Of a DNA stretch of 64,000 bases, positions 9,789 to 17,885 are shown in pieces. Within the stretch, counting starts at the first letter, position 1; each line of letters starts with the position of its first letter. This DNA comes from Flexivirga meconopsidis. GTDB lineage: Bacteria > Actinomycetota > Actinomycetes > Actinomycetales > Dermatophilaceae. The position numbers and the translations under genes are program-made. The notes beneath the pieces were generated by a model, which was not told the origin of the DNA, ran no database searches, and saw only the letters and a program-made list of their open reading frames with translations. The stretch lies in assembly GCF_026162425.1 (NCBI RefSeq), contig NZ_JAOBQJ010000001.1:1-64000 (forward strand), in the 5' to 3' direction.

Positions 9789-10943
9789 GTGGACGCGCAG
9801 ACGCAGGTGTATGACGTGCTGGTCGTCGGCGCCGGACCCGCCGGCAGCAGCGCGGCCCGCGCGGCGGCGGCCGCCGGAGCGCACACCCTGCTGGTCGACC
9901 GGGCCGACTTCCCGCGCTACAAGACCTGCGGCGGCGGCCTCATCGGCCCGACGCTGCGCTCGCTGCCGGCCGGCGTCGACGTGCCGGTGCAGCAGGAGAT
10001 CCACCGTGCGTCGTTCAGCCTGCGCGGGCATGCGCTCTTCGAGCGGGACGCGGGCGGGCGAATCCTCAGCCTGGTCAACCGCGCCGACTTCGACGCCGCC
10101 CTGCTGGATGCCGCGCGCGAGGCGGGCGTGGAGGTCCGCACCGCGGTGACCGTCACCGAGATCGCCGAAGCAGACGACCTGGTGCGGGTCTCGACCGGCG
10201 ACGGTGAGCTGCTGGCGCGCGCCGTCGTCGGCGCGGACGGGTCGGCCAGCCGGATCGGGCGGTATGTCGGGGTGCGGCTGCGCCAGACCGACCTCGGGCT
10301 GGAGGTCGAGCTCGCCCCGGACGAGCGCGCCGCGCGGGCCTTCACCGGGCGCATCCACATCGACTGGGGCCCCACGCCGGGCTCCTACGGCTGGGTCTTC
10401 CCCAAACGCGACGTGCTCACGGTCGGGGTGATCCAGGCCAAGGGCGAACCCGCTGCGACAAAGCAGTACCTCGTCGATTTCACTCAGCAGCAAGGGCTTT
10501 CGCACTTGCCGCAGGTGCGCAGCAGCGGGCATCTCACCCGGTGCCGCGAGCCGGACTCGCCGCTCGGCCGCGGCCGGGTGCTGGTCGCCGGTGACGCGGC
10601 CGGGTTGCTGGAGCCGTGGACCCGCGAGGGCATCTCCTACGCCGTGCGGTCCGGCGCGCTGGCCGGTGCGGCGGCCGCGGCCATGGGGTCCGGAGGGGTC
10701 GGCGCCGGGCGGGCGCTCGCGTCATACGAGAGCGGGATCGCGGGCGAACTCGGCGTCGAGATGGCCGCCGGCGAGCACACGCTGCGCGCCTTCGAGCGGC
10801 ACCCGCGCGGCTTCCACGCGATGCTGCGCACCCCTCTCGGGTGGCGGGTCTTCACCCGGATCACCCGCGGCGAGACGACCCTCGCGCGGGTGGTGCGGCA
10901 CCGGTCGGTTGCGGTCGGACTGGCCGCGATGAACCGCTGGTGA
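9789..10943 (+). CDS. geranylgeranyl reductase family FAD-dependent oxidoreductase
   Basis: This 384-residue flavoprotein has the N-terminal FAD motif VVGAGPAGSSAARAA, then FPRYKTCGGG (the PxxKxCGGG motif of the geranylgeranyl-reductase family), the substrate-domain YGWVFPKRD motif, and the second FAD motif VLVAGDAAGLLEPWTREGI. Family members reduce isoprenoid chain double bonds in lipids or quinones; a menaquinone or polyprenyl substrate is possible here but not shown. GTG 9789 follows a -10-like TAGCAT at leaderless spacing. Its 3' end lies three bases from the stop of the convergent DUF4190 gene, leaving no room for a separate terminator. Confidence 0.88.
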   Translation: MDAQTQVYDVLVVGAGPAGSSAARAAAAAGAHTLLVDRADFPRYKTCGGGLIGPTLRSLPAGVDVPVQQEIHRASFSLRGHALFERDAGGRILSLVNRADFDAALLDAAREAGVEVRTAVTVTEIAEADDLVRVSTGDGELLARAVVGADGSASRIGRYVGVRLRQTDLGLEVELAPDERAARAFTGRIHIDWGPTPGSYGWVFPKRDVLTVGVIQAKGEPAATKQYLVDFTQQQGLSHLPQVRSSGHLTRCREPDSPLGRGRVLVAGDAAGLLEPWTREGISYAVRSGALAGAAAAAMGSGGVGAGRALASYESGIAGELGVEMAAGEHTLRAFERHPRGFHAMLRTPLGWRVFTRITRGETTLARVVRHRSVAVGLAAMNRW

Positions 10944-10946
10944 CGC

Positions 10947-11576
10947 TCAGCTCGAACTGCTGCTGCCGGTTGCGATCATCGCGACCACCAGGACGATGCC
11001 GAGCACGATCTCGACGGCACCGATCACGATGCCGGCGATCGCCATGCCGCGGCCCGCGCCGGTCTTCTTGGCCTGGCCCAGCGCGGCGATGCCGAGCCCG
11101 ATGCCGACGATGGAGCCGATGAAGCACAGGAACAGCCCGCAGATGCTGGTGATCAGCGAGGCGATCGCCAGGCCGTTGCTCGGCGACTCCTGGTAGGCGA
11201 CATAGGGGCTGGCGCCCTGGTAGGGCGCGCCGTAACCCGGCTGCTGGGGATACTGCTGGCCGTACGGCTGGCTCTGTTGGCCGCTGTTGTACTGGCCGTA
11301 GGGAATCGGCTGCTGCCCGTAGACCGGGGTGCTCGGCTGCTTGTCCAGATTGGGGCCGGGGGTCTGATTGCCGGCGGTCTGATTGCTCTGCCCGTAGACG
11401 CCGGAACCGTACTGCCCGTAGCCGCGGCCGTAGCCCTGGCCGGTCTGCTGCGGCTGCTCGGGGATCCGCTGTGCGCGGGTCTCCTGCTCGTGCACCGGCT
11501 GGTCGCTCGGCGGCTGGCCGTAGTTGGGGCCGGTGGGCTGCTGGCGGTCGGGGCGCTCGCCATACGGATCAGACAT
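10947..11576 (-). CDS. DUF4190-type membrane protein with Gln/Tyr/Pro-rich N-terminus
   Basis: This 209-residue protein starts MSDPYGERPDRQ and has about 120 low-complexity residues rich in Gln, Tyr, Gly and Pro (many YGQ units), followed by two hydrophobic segments separated by a short loop, ASLITSICGLFLCFIGSIVG and GMAIAGIVIGAVEIVLGIVL. This is the DUF4190 arrangement common in actinobacteria; function is unknown. ATG 11576 is chosen because TACGAT on the same strand ends seven bases before it, so the message would be leaderless. The Gln/Tyr-rich tail faces the cytoplasm or is disordered; a scaffolding role is only a guess. Confidence 0.75.
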   Translation of the reverse strand: MSDPYGERPDRQQPTGPNYGQPPSDQPVHEQETRAQRIPEQPQQTGQGYGRGYGQYGSGVYGQSNQTAGNQTPGPNLDKQPSTPVYGQQPIPYGQYNSGQQSQPYGQQYPQQPGYGAPYQGASPYVAYQESPSNGLAIASLITSICGLFLCFIGSIVGIGLGIAALGQAKKTGAGRGMAIAGIVIGAVEIVLGIVLVVAMIATGSSSSS

Positions 11577-11583
11577 AGGGACC

Positions 11584-11589
11584 ATCGTA
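11584..11589 (-). promoter_or_regulatory. -10 box (TACGAT) for the DUF4190 gene
   Basis: On the minus strand TACGAT is followed by seven bases and then ATG 11576, the leaderless arrangement seen at several genes in the window. Confidence 0.4.
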
Positions 11590-11633
11590 GGGAACGCACC
11601 AATGCCTTGAGTCAGAAATAAACACGCGCGGAA

Positions 11634-11685
11634 CGGGCAAAGTTACTGGTCAGGCGCGAAGCGACCTGTCCAGTAACTTTGCCCG
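11634..11685. repeat. 21-base inverted repeat in the divergent spacer before dhaK
   Basis: Arms 11634-11654 and 11665-11685 (starting CGGGCAAAGTTACTGG) are complementary over 21 bases with one mismatch around a ten-base loop. The spacer lies between two divergent genes, so a terminator role is unlikely for either. It may be an operator or hairpin upstream of dhaKLM, or a dispersed palindrome. Confidence 0.6.
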
Positions 11686-11759
11686 CACCGCACTAGTGTC
11701 AGGTAGGTCACATTCGTCAGCGCCGGCACGTGCCGACGGCGACCCCCGCGAGGAGCCCG

Positions 11760-12755
11760 ATGAAGAAGTTCATCAACGATCCGTCCGCCGTCGTCACCGA
11801 GGCACTGACCGGTATGGCGGCAGCTCATCCCTCGCTGCGCGTCGACGTCGAGCAGCGCATCGTCTACCGAGCCCGACCCAAGGGCGCCGGCAAGGTGGCT
11901 CTGGTGTCGGGCGGGGGCAGCGGGCACGAGCCCATGCACGGCGGCTTCGTCGGCGCCGGGATGCTCGACGCCGCGTGCGCCGGTGAGGTTTTCACCTCCC
12001 CGGTGCCCGACCAGATCCTGGCCGCGACCAAGGAGGTCGACAACGGCGCCGGTGTGCTGCACATCGTGAAGAACTACACCGGCGACGTGATGAACTTCGA
12101 GATGGCCGCCGAGCTCGCCGCGGCCGACGGCGTCGAGGTCGCCACCGTGGTGACCGCCGACGACGTCGCGGTGCAGGACAGCACTTACACCGCCGGCCGG
12201 CGAGGTGTCGGAGTCACCGTGCTGCTGGAGAAGATCGTCGGCGCGGCAGCCGAGTCCGGTGCTGACCTGACCTCGATAACCGCTCTGGCACAACGGGTTT
12301 CGGACGGCGGACGCAGCATGGGCGTCGCGCTCACCTCCGGCACGGTGCCCGCGGCGGGGCAGCCGACGTTCGATCTGCCCGAGGACCAGATGGAGGTCGG
12401 CATCGGCATCCACGGCGAGCCGGGCCGCCGTCGCGAACCGCTTGCGCCCGCGCACGAGGTCGCGCAGATGCTCGTCGAGCCGATCCTCGATGACGCCGAC
12501 TTCACGCAGGGCGAGACCATTGCATTCCTCAACGGCATGGGCGCGACACCCGAGATTGAGCTCTACCTGATGTATGGCGAGGTCGCGAAAATCCTTACCG
12601 ATCAAGGAGTCACCGTCGCCCGCACACTCGTTGGGTCCTACATGACCTCTCTTGACATGGCCGGCTGCTCGCTGACCCTGCTCACCGCCGACGACGAGCT
12701 GCTGCGCTGGTGGGACGCGCCGGTCAACACTCCCGGCCTGCGGTGGGGCCAGTGA
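11760..12755 (+). CDS. dhaK: dihydroxyacetone kinase subunit DhaK
   Basis: This 331-residue subunit binds dihydroxyacetone covalently and passes it to DhaL for phosphorylation. The GGGSGHEPMHGGFVG segment and the hemiaminal-forming His218 in VGIGIHGEPG are present, so the active site looks intact. ATG 11760 is preceded by GAGGAG at good spacing, preferred over the upstream in-frame ATG at 11730. It is the first gene of dhaKLM; its stop overlaps the dhaL start by one base (TGATG). The 21-base inverted repeat upstream could be its control site. Product dihydroxyacetone phosphate enters glycolysis. Confidence 0.95.
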   Translation: MKKFINDPSAVVTEALTGMAAAHPSLRVDVEQRIVYRARPKGAGKVALVSGGGSGHEPMHGGFVGAGMLDAACAGEVFTSPVPDQILAATKEVDNGAGVLHIVKNYTGDVMNFEMAAELAAADGVEVATVVTADDVAVQDSTYTAGRRGVGVTVLLEKIVGAAAESGADLTSITALAQRVSDGGRSMGVALTSGTVPAAGQPTFDLPEDQMEVGIGIHGEPGRRREPLAPAHEVAQMLVEPILDDADFTQGETIAFLNGMGATPEIELYLMYGEVAKILTDQGVTVARTLVGSYMTSLDMAGCSLTLLTADDELLRWWDAPVNTPGLRWGQ

Positions 12756-13390
12756 TGGCCGACGCATGGGACGTGCCGCTGCTGACGCAGTGGTTGACCG
12801 GCTTCCGCGATGCCGTCGACCAGGCCGGTGAGGAGCTGACCGCGCTCGACTCGGCGATCGGCGACGCCGACCACGGCAGCAATATGCAACGCGGTCTTGC
12901 CGCCGCCGTCTCGGCGGTCACGGACGCGCCGCCCGCAGACTGTGGTGCATTCTTCAAAACCGTTGGTATGTCGCTGGTTTCGAATGTCGGTGGCGCGAGC
13001 GGTCCGCTCTACGGGACGTTGTTCCTGCGGATGGGCACCGTGGCCGGCACGGCAGAGACCCTCGCCATACAGCTTTTTGGGGAGTGCCTGCAGGCCGGAC
13101 TCGACGGTCTCGTGCAGCGCGGCAAGGCGCAGGCGGGTGACAAGACGATGGTCGACGCGATGCTGCCTGCCGTGCGGGCGTATGACGAGGTCGCCGCCGA
13201 CGGTGGTCCGATGGTGTCGGCGTTGACCGCCGCGGCGCAGGCAGCGGCGCAGGGCCGGGATGGGACGACGCCGATGGAGGCCAAGAAGGGGCGGGCCAGC
13301 TATCTGGGCGAGCGCAGCGTCGGCCACCAGGACCCCGGTGCGACCTCGATGACGCTGCTTTTCGAAACGGCTGCAAAGGTATTCGCATGA
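12755..13390 (+). CDS. dhaL: dihydroxyacetone kinase subunit DhaL (ADP-binding)
   Basis: This 211-residue all-helical subunit holds ADP/ATP as a tightly bound cofactor. The nucleotide/Mg motif is visible as LDSAIGDADHGSNM, with Asp32, Asp37 and Asp39 as likely metal ligands and His40; the C-terminal GRASYLGERSVGHQDPGA loop is also typical. In PTS-type systems DhaL is rephosphorylated by DhaM and does not exchange nucleotide freely. It is translationally coupled to dhaK and followed 49 bases later by dhaM. Confidence 0.95.
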   Translation: MADAWDVPLLTQWLTGFRDAVDQAGEELTALDSAIGDADHGSNMQRGLAAAVSAVTDAPPADCGAFFKTVGMSLVSNVGGASGPLYGTLFLRMGTVAGTAETLAIQLFGECLQAGLDGLVQRGKAQAGDKTMVDAMLPAVRAYDEVAADGGPMVSALTAAAQAAAQGRDGTTPMEAKKGRASYLGERSVGHQDPGATSMTLLFETAAKVFA

Positions 13391-13439
13391 TCACCCCACG
13401 AAGTTCTCGCTGGCGCTCGATACTTCGCGGGGGCGCCGA

Positions 13440-13862
13440 ATGACCGTAGGCATCGTCGTCGTCTCGCACAGTCGTGCACTGGCCGACGCTGCGGTGGCGC
13501 TCGCCGCCGAGATGGTTCCTGCCGGCTCGGTGCCCGTGCGGGTCGCCGCCGGTGCTCCGGACATGTCCTTCGGCACCGACGCGACCGAGATCGCGGCCGC
13601 GATCCAGGCTGCGGACGGCGCCTCGGACGGAGCCGGGGTCGTGGTCCTGCTGGACCTCGGCAGCGCGATCCTGTCGACCCAGCTCGCTCTTGACCTGGTG
13701 CCCGGCGATGTGCGCGATCGCACGATCGTCTCGCCCGCACCACTGGTCGAGGGTCTGGTGGTCGCGATGATCAACGCCTCGATCGGCACTCCCCGCGAGC
13801 GCGTCGCCGCAGATGCCTCCGGTGCCCTGCAGCCCAAGCAGTCGCAGCTGGCGGCGGACTGA
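13440..13862 (+). CDS. dhaM: PTS-dependent dihydroxyacetone kinase phosphotransferase subunit DhaM (EIIA domain only)
   Basis: This 140-residue EIIA-mannose-like protein phosphorylates the ADP bound to DhaL using phosphate from PEP. The phospho-acceptor is probably His10 in VVVSHSRALADA, and LLDLGSAILSTQLALD is the other family signature. Unlike E. coli DhaM it has no fused HPr or enzyme-I domain, so enzyme I and HPr must come from elsewhere in the genome. It completes dhaKLM; a 67-base palindrome follows its stop and separates it from the convergent ArsR-like gene. Confidence 0.92.
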   Translation: MTVGIVVVSHSRALADAAVALAAEMVPAGSVPVRVAAGAPDMSFGTDATEIAAAIQAADGASDGAGVVVLLDLGSAILSTQLALDLVPGDVRDRTIVSPAPLVEGLVVAMINASIGTPRERVAADASGALQPKQSQLAAD

Positions 13863-13883
13863 GCCGCGCAGCGCGTCCACACT

Positions 13884-13950
13884 CGCGCCGAGGTAGCAGT
13901 TGCTGCCGTTATCGGCGGCTCATAGCGACAACGAGTGCTACCTCGGCGCG
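13884..13950. repeat. palindromic intergenic repeat, copy 1 (probable bidirectional terminator)
   Basis: Perfect 15-base arms CGCGCCGAGGTAGCA (13884-13898) and TGCTACCTCGGCGCG (13936-13950) enclose a 37-base centre with extra pairings (GTTG/CAAC and GCCG/CGGC). It lies between convergent genes. Bases 13890-13950 recur with one mismatch at 16173-16233 in the same orientation. Confidence 0.8.
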
Positions 13951-13977
13951 GGGCTCAGCCGTCTTGTCGTCCTGGCG

Positions 13978-14934
13978 TCATGCCGACGACGCCGCCACCA
14001 GGTCGTCGCCGAGCGCCGTACGCCAGTAGATGACTTCACGTCCGGAACGCCTCTTCAGCACCGCCCCTGACCGCAGCAGGATCCGCAGATGGTTGCCGAC
14101 CGCGCCCAGTGGCAACCCCGTCTGAGCCGCCAATCCACTTGTGGTCTGCGGGGATTGCAGAAGACGCAGAATCCGCGCCCGATTGCGGCCCAGCAGCTGG
14201 TCCAGACCGTCGGCTGTCGTGGCGCCGGTCTGCGCCAGTGCCCCGCCCACCGGGTAGTACACGGCATACCGGTGCGGCTCGTCCCAGCCAACCCAGCTGC
14301 CGCCGGCGTGCACCGGCACGAGCAGCAGCCGCGCCTGCGGCGAGAGTCGGCGGGTCGGCAGATCGAAGTTGTTGATCCGCAGGTGTCCGCGCTCCCAGTC
14401 ACGACGCTTTCCGAGATCTCGCAACACACCCGCAAATCCATGCGCGGCCAATCGATGCGTGCGCGTCGTGATGTCGGCGCGCAGGACACCTTCACGACGC
14501 GGCCAGTCCGAAGCCACGGTGTGCGTCCAGGTCCACTCGAGCAGTCCGACGACGTGCTCAGTCAGGCCGGGCCGCTCGAGCGATTTCGGCAGCCTGTGCG
14601 GGGTCGACTCGCGCAGGTGTGCTCGAATCACCTTGTCCCCCAGTCGCATTACCTGTTCGAGCTCCTCGGTGAAGCTCGGCGCCAGCGTCGGCGGGGGAAT
14701 GCTGAGGAAGTCGGCCATCCAGGACGGGTGCCACAGGTTGTCCAGCACCGCCGCCCGCATCGGATGCTCGTCGAGCATGGCGTGGAATGCCGCCCGATGC
14801 CGAGCTGCGAAGACTTCGTCCGGTCGACTCCGGGCCCCGGTCAAGTAGCCGAGCGCGCCGACCACTTCAGCCATCGGCGACACCGCGAACTGTGCACCAG
14901 CGAGCACGTCGCTCGGGATCTCCCAGAGCCCCAT
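13978..14934 (-). CDS. ArsR-like winged-helix transcriptional regulator with long N-terminal domain
   Basis: This 318-residue protein has a roughly 220-residue N-terminal domain typical of long actinobacterial ArsR/SmtB-like regulators (DUF5937-type, from memory) and a C-terminal winged helix: LLGRNRARILRLLQSPQTT, SGLAAQTGLPLGAVGNHLRIL and SGAVLKRRSGREVIYW for the wing. No metal-binding cysteine cluster is apparent, so it probably senses a small molecule or works through its large domain. GGAGG precedes ATG 14934 by six bases, which decides the start over GTG 14949. It is divergent from the MFS exporter at 14965 with a 30-base gap and likely controls it. Confidence 0.8.
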   Translation of the reverse strand: MGLWEIPSDVLAGAQFAVSPMAEVVGALGYLTGARSRPDEVFAARHRAAFHAMLDEHPMRAAVLDNLWHPSWMADFLSIPPPTLAPSFTEELEQVMRLGDKVIRAHLRESTPHRLPKSLERPGLTEHVVGLLEWTWTHTVASDWPRREGVLRADITTRTHRLAAHGFAGVLRDLGKRRDWERGHLRINNFDLPTRRLSPQARLLLVPVHAGGSWVGWDEPHRYAVYYPVGGALAQTGATTADGLDQLLGRNRARILRLLQSPQTTSGLAAQTGLPLGAVGNHLRILLRSGAVLKRRSGREVIYWRTALGDDLVAASSA

Positions 14935-14964
14935 GTTTCGCCTCCACACGAATTGTTTGCGGGT

Positions 14965-16179
14965 ATGCCGCAGAGCCTCGCACAGTTGCCGACCGTGACG
15001 ACATACCGCCGCCTCTTCGCCATCGGTCAGTTCCGAGTGCTCTTCCTCGCGCGCGCCTGCTCGATGGTCGGCGTCGTTGTCGGAAGCCTCGCCCTCGGCA
15101 CCGTGATGTATGACGCGACCGACTCCCCGGTGCTCACCGCCCTGGCCATGTTCGGTGGTCCCATGGTGCAGTTGATCACCAGCAACTTTCTCCTGGCGGC
15201 AAGCGACCTACTCCGCCCACGCACCGCCCTCGTCGTCACCGGCTCGGTAGCAGCGATCGTCGATGCGCTACAACTCCTTCCGGGCTTGCCGTGGCCCGCC
15301 CGTTTCGGCTTGGTCGCCTGCGTCTATGTCGTCAGCGCGGCGACGAGCGGCACTGCGATTGCGCTGATTTCGGACATCGTGCCGACCGAAGCCTTCGTGC
15401 TGGGCCGGGCGACGATGAACATCACGGTCGGTGGCATCCAGGTGATCGGCAACGGGATCGGCGCGCTGCTCCTGTTGGTTGTCGCACCAGTCCACCTCTT
15501 TGCGATCTCCGCCGTCGCGCTGCTCGCCGCGGTGGTCGTCGCCCGCATCGGACTGGCCGACCATCCACCGCGAGCCCGCGGCCCGGTCGCAAAGCGGACC
15601 CGGACGGTCAACCGACAGTTGCTGCGGTCCCCCGTCATACGGCCGGTGCTCCTGATGAACTGGATTCCGAACGGGTTGATCGTCGGCTGCGAAGCCCTCT
15701 ACATCCCCTATGCGCACGGGCGCGCCGGCTACCTCTTCGCGGCGACCGCCGCCGGAATGCTGACCGGCGACATCGTGATGGGCCGCTTCGTCACCGAACG
15801 CTTCCGGCAACGCACGGTCGTCCACCTGCGGCTGCTGCTCGCCGCTCCATTCCTCCTACTGGCGTTTCGACCGCCCGTGCCGATCGCGGCACTACTCGGC
15901 GTCGTCGCAGCATTCGGCTACACCGGCTCGCTCGCGTTGCAGGAGCGGCTGATTCAGGGGGTGGCCACGGACATCAAGGGCCAGACCTTCGGCCTGGCGG
16001 GCGCCGGGCTGGCGGTCGGGCAGGCGGTCGGCGCACTGCTCGCCGGCACCGTGGGGCAGCTCATCGGCCCGGCAAACGGGATGACGGCTATGGCGGTGCT
16101 GTCGATCGCCGCCACGTGCGCGATCGCACCCGGTTTGCGGCGATCGAATCCGCAGGTCCGACGGTCGCCCACGAGGTAG
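14965..16179 (+). CDS. MFS transporter (drug-efflux-like)
   Basis: This 404-residue integral membrane protein has about twelve hydrophobic segments and an MFS layout, with FLARACSMVGVVVGSLALG in the first helix, a central basic loop (RGPVAKRTRTVNR) and FGYTGSLALQERLIQG near the C-terminal half. It resembles the exporters paired with ArsR-like regulators; an exported toxic compound is plausible but unidentified. The start is taken as ATG 14965; GTG 14995 is an alternative. Its TAG stop (16177-16179) lies inside the second copy of the 61-base palindromic repeat, so the repeat defines the protein's C-terminus. Confidence 0.82.
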   Translation: MPQSLAQLPTVTTYRRLFAIGQFRVLFLARACSMVGVVVGSLALGTVMYDATDSPVLTALAMFGGPMVQLITSNFLLAASDLLRPRTALVVTGSVAAIVDALQLLPGLPWPARFGLVACVYVVSAATSGTAIALISDIVPTEAFVLGRATMNITVGGIQVIGNGIGALLLLVVAPVHLFAISAVALLAAVVVARIGLADHPPRARGPVAKRTRTVNRQLLRSPVIRPVLLMNWIPNGLIVGCEALYIPYAHGRAGYLFAATAAGMLTGDIVMGRFVTERFRQRTVVHLRLLLAAPFLLLAFRPPVPIAALLGVVAAFGYTGSLALQERLIQGVATDIKGQTFGLAGAGLAVGQAVGALLAGTVGQLIGPANGMTAMAVLSIAATCAIAPGLRRSNPQVRRSPTR

Positions 16180-16233
16180 CAGTCGCTGCCGTTATCGGCG
16201 GCTCATAGCGACAACGAGTGCTACCTCGGCGCG
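16173..16233. repeat. palindromic intergenic repeat, copy 2
   Basis: These 61 bases match 13890-13950 with one substitution (C for T near base 16184). The copy overlaps the stop codon of the MFS gene and lies between it and the convergent dehydrogenase gene, where it could end both transcripts. Confidence 0.8.
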
Positions 16234-16241
16234 AGATCGAC

Positions 16242-17633
16242 TCAGCCGACGACCGAGTCCTTCGGCAACCAGCCCTCCGGGCCTTCGGAGCCCGCGGCAT
16301 ACTCCTCCATCGGCACCTTGCCGGCCGCCCATGCCTTGAGCACGGGTTCGACGATGTGCCAACAGGATTCGGCGGAGTCACCGCGCACCGAGAGCAGCGG
16401 ATCGCCGTCGAGGATGTAGGACAGCACCTCGCCATACGGCAGCATCCGGCCGGCGGCGAGCTCGGCGCGCAGGGTCTTCTGCTCCAGGTCGAGCGGACTG
16501 CCCTCGGCGTTCATCGTGAGCACGAACGACACCGCACCGGGCTTGAGATCGATGATGAGCTTGTCCGGCGGGCTGGTGTTCTCAAAGCCCGTCGGCACGT
16601 GCCCGACCGGGCGGAAGTAGCAGACGATCTGCTTTCGCGCCGTGCCGAGCGCCTTGCCGCTGCGCAGCGTGAACGGCACCCCGGCCCACCGGTTGTTGCG
16701 CACCTCGACCTGCACCTGCGCGAGGGTCTCGGTGTTCCGCTTCGGGTCCACCCCCTCTTCATCCACGTATGACGGGACCTTTCGCCGGCCGATCGACCCG
16801 GTCGTGTAGCGCGCCCGTTTGCTCGCCCGCTTCGCGCTGTTGCCCCATAGGCGGGTCGAGCGCAGCACCTGCGCCTTCTGATCCTGCAGCTCCTGCGCGG
16901 AAAGCTCGGCGATGGACTCCATGGCGAAAATCGCCAGCACCTGCAGCAGGTGCGACTGCAGCATGTCCTTGAGCGCACCCGCACCGTCGTAGTAACCGGC
17001 GCGCCCCTCGAGCGCCAGGTCCTCGTCATACAGGATCTCGACCCGTTCGATGTGCTCGGCGTTCCAGATCGGCTGCAGGATGCGGTTGGCGAAGCGCAGC
17101 CCGATCAGGTTGAGCACGGTGGAGACGCCGAGGAAGTGGTCGACCCGGAAGATCTGCTCCTCCGGCACCAGCTTGTGCAACTGCTCGTTGAAGTCACGCG
17201 CCGACTTCTCGTCGGTCCCGAACGGCTTCTCCAGCGCCAGCCGGGTCGGCTGGGGCAGCTCGATGTCCTCCAGCAGCTGGCACACCTTCATCGACACCGA
17301 CGGGGGAAGCGCGAAGTAGATGACGAGCGGCCCCTTGCACGAGCCGATCAGCCGGCCCAACTGCTCCGGGTCAAGCAGGTCGGTCTGCTCGTAGCGCGCC
17401 TTCGACACCACGGAGCGGGTCGGCCGCGCCGGCACCGGCACGTCGGCGAACGCCTTCTCGATCAGCTTCTTCCACTGTGCCGGGGTCATCGACTCACGGT
17501 CGGCGCCGACGACCTGCACCTTCCGCTTCGGCTCGGCGGTCAGCAGGCTGCCGAGCCCGGGCAGCAGCAGGCGGTGGGTGAGGTCGCCACCGGCACCGAG
17601 GATCAACAAAGTCACAGGAGCGTCATCGGCCAT
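16242..17633 (-). CDS. glucose-6-phosphate dehydrogenase-like protein with altered active site
   Basis: This 463-residue protein aligns along its length with glucose-6-phosphate 1-dehydrogenases: N-terminal nucleotide site GAGGDLTHRLLLPG, IYFALPPSV, ALEKPFG, the active-site strand RVDHFLGVSTV, EGRAGYYDGAGALKDMLQSH and RSGKALG. The catalytic Asp-His pair and the later His (SH in DMLQSH) are kept, but the canonical DHYLGKE lysine is valine and the second lysine of the GDLAKRKL motif is leucine. In the Leuconostoc enzyme these lysines contact substrate, so glucose 6-phosphate may not be the natural substrate. ATG 17633 is chosen; ATG 17645 or 17669 are possible. The gene is convergent with the MFS gene and has no other pentose-phosphate gene nearby. 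Confidence 0.8.
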   Translation of the reverse strand: MADDAPVTLLILGAGGDLTHRLLLPGLGSLLTAEPKRKVQVVGADRESMTPAQWKKLIEKAFADVPVPARPTRSVVSKARYEQTDLLDPEQLGRLIGSCKGPLVIYFALPPSVSMKVCQLLEDIELPQPTRLALEKPFGTDEKSARDFNEQLHKLVPEEQIFRVDHFLGVSTVLNLIGLRFANRILQPIWNAEHIERVEILYDEDLALEGRAGYYDGAGALKDMLQSHLLQVLAIFAMESIAELSAQELQDQKAQVLRSTRLWGNSAKRASKRARYTTGSIGRRKVPSYVDEEGVDPKRNTETLAQVQVEVRNNRWAGVPFTLRSGKALGTARKQIVCYFRPVGHVPTGFENTSPPDKLIIDLKPGAVSFVLTMNAEGSPLDLEQKTLRAELAAGRMLPYGEVLSYILDGDPLLSVRGDSAESCWHIVEPVLKAWAAGKVPMEEYAAGSEGPEGWLPKDSVVG

Positions 17634-17885
17634 GGGGCCGAGCATGGCACGAGAGCCTGCCCGGCCCACATCGCGGACACGCCAGTTGCGCCGATCACGA
17701 CCGTTGTTCTAACTTCACGTTATGCAATCCATCACGCAACGTGACTTGATGCGGGTGTCGCGACCGGCCGCCCGGCATTGCTGTCTGTCGGCCTGACCTG
17801 CCAATCGGGCAGCGATCGGGCCGAAACAACCTCTGCCAGATAGCAATTCACCAGCCACTCACGAGCACCGAAGGATTTCGCAGCC
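17634..17885. other. intergenic spacer between divergent genes
   Basis: This 252-base spacer separates the dehydrogenase-like gene and the cysteine dioxygenase gene. It includes a locally AT-richer stretch (AACTTCACGTTATGCAATCC around 17711) that may hold promoters. I see no convincing gene or strong hairpin. Confidence 0.4.

Noticed and set aside
14089-14964. Upstream part of the 696-codon frame containing the MFS transporter
   Set aside because: This section is antisense to the ArsR-like gene and lacks membrane segments; the transporter starts at 14965.
13953-16172. ArsR/MFS cassette as an insertion sequence or composite transposon
   Set aside because: There is no transposase or integrase gene and no clear target duplication; the flanking palindromes also fit bidirectional terminators.
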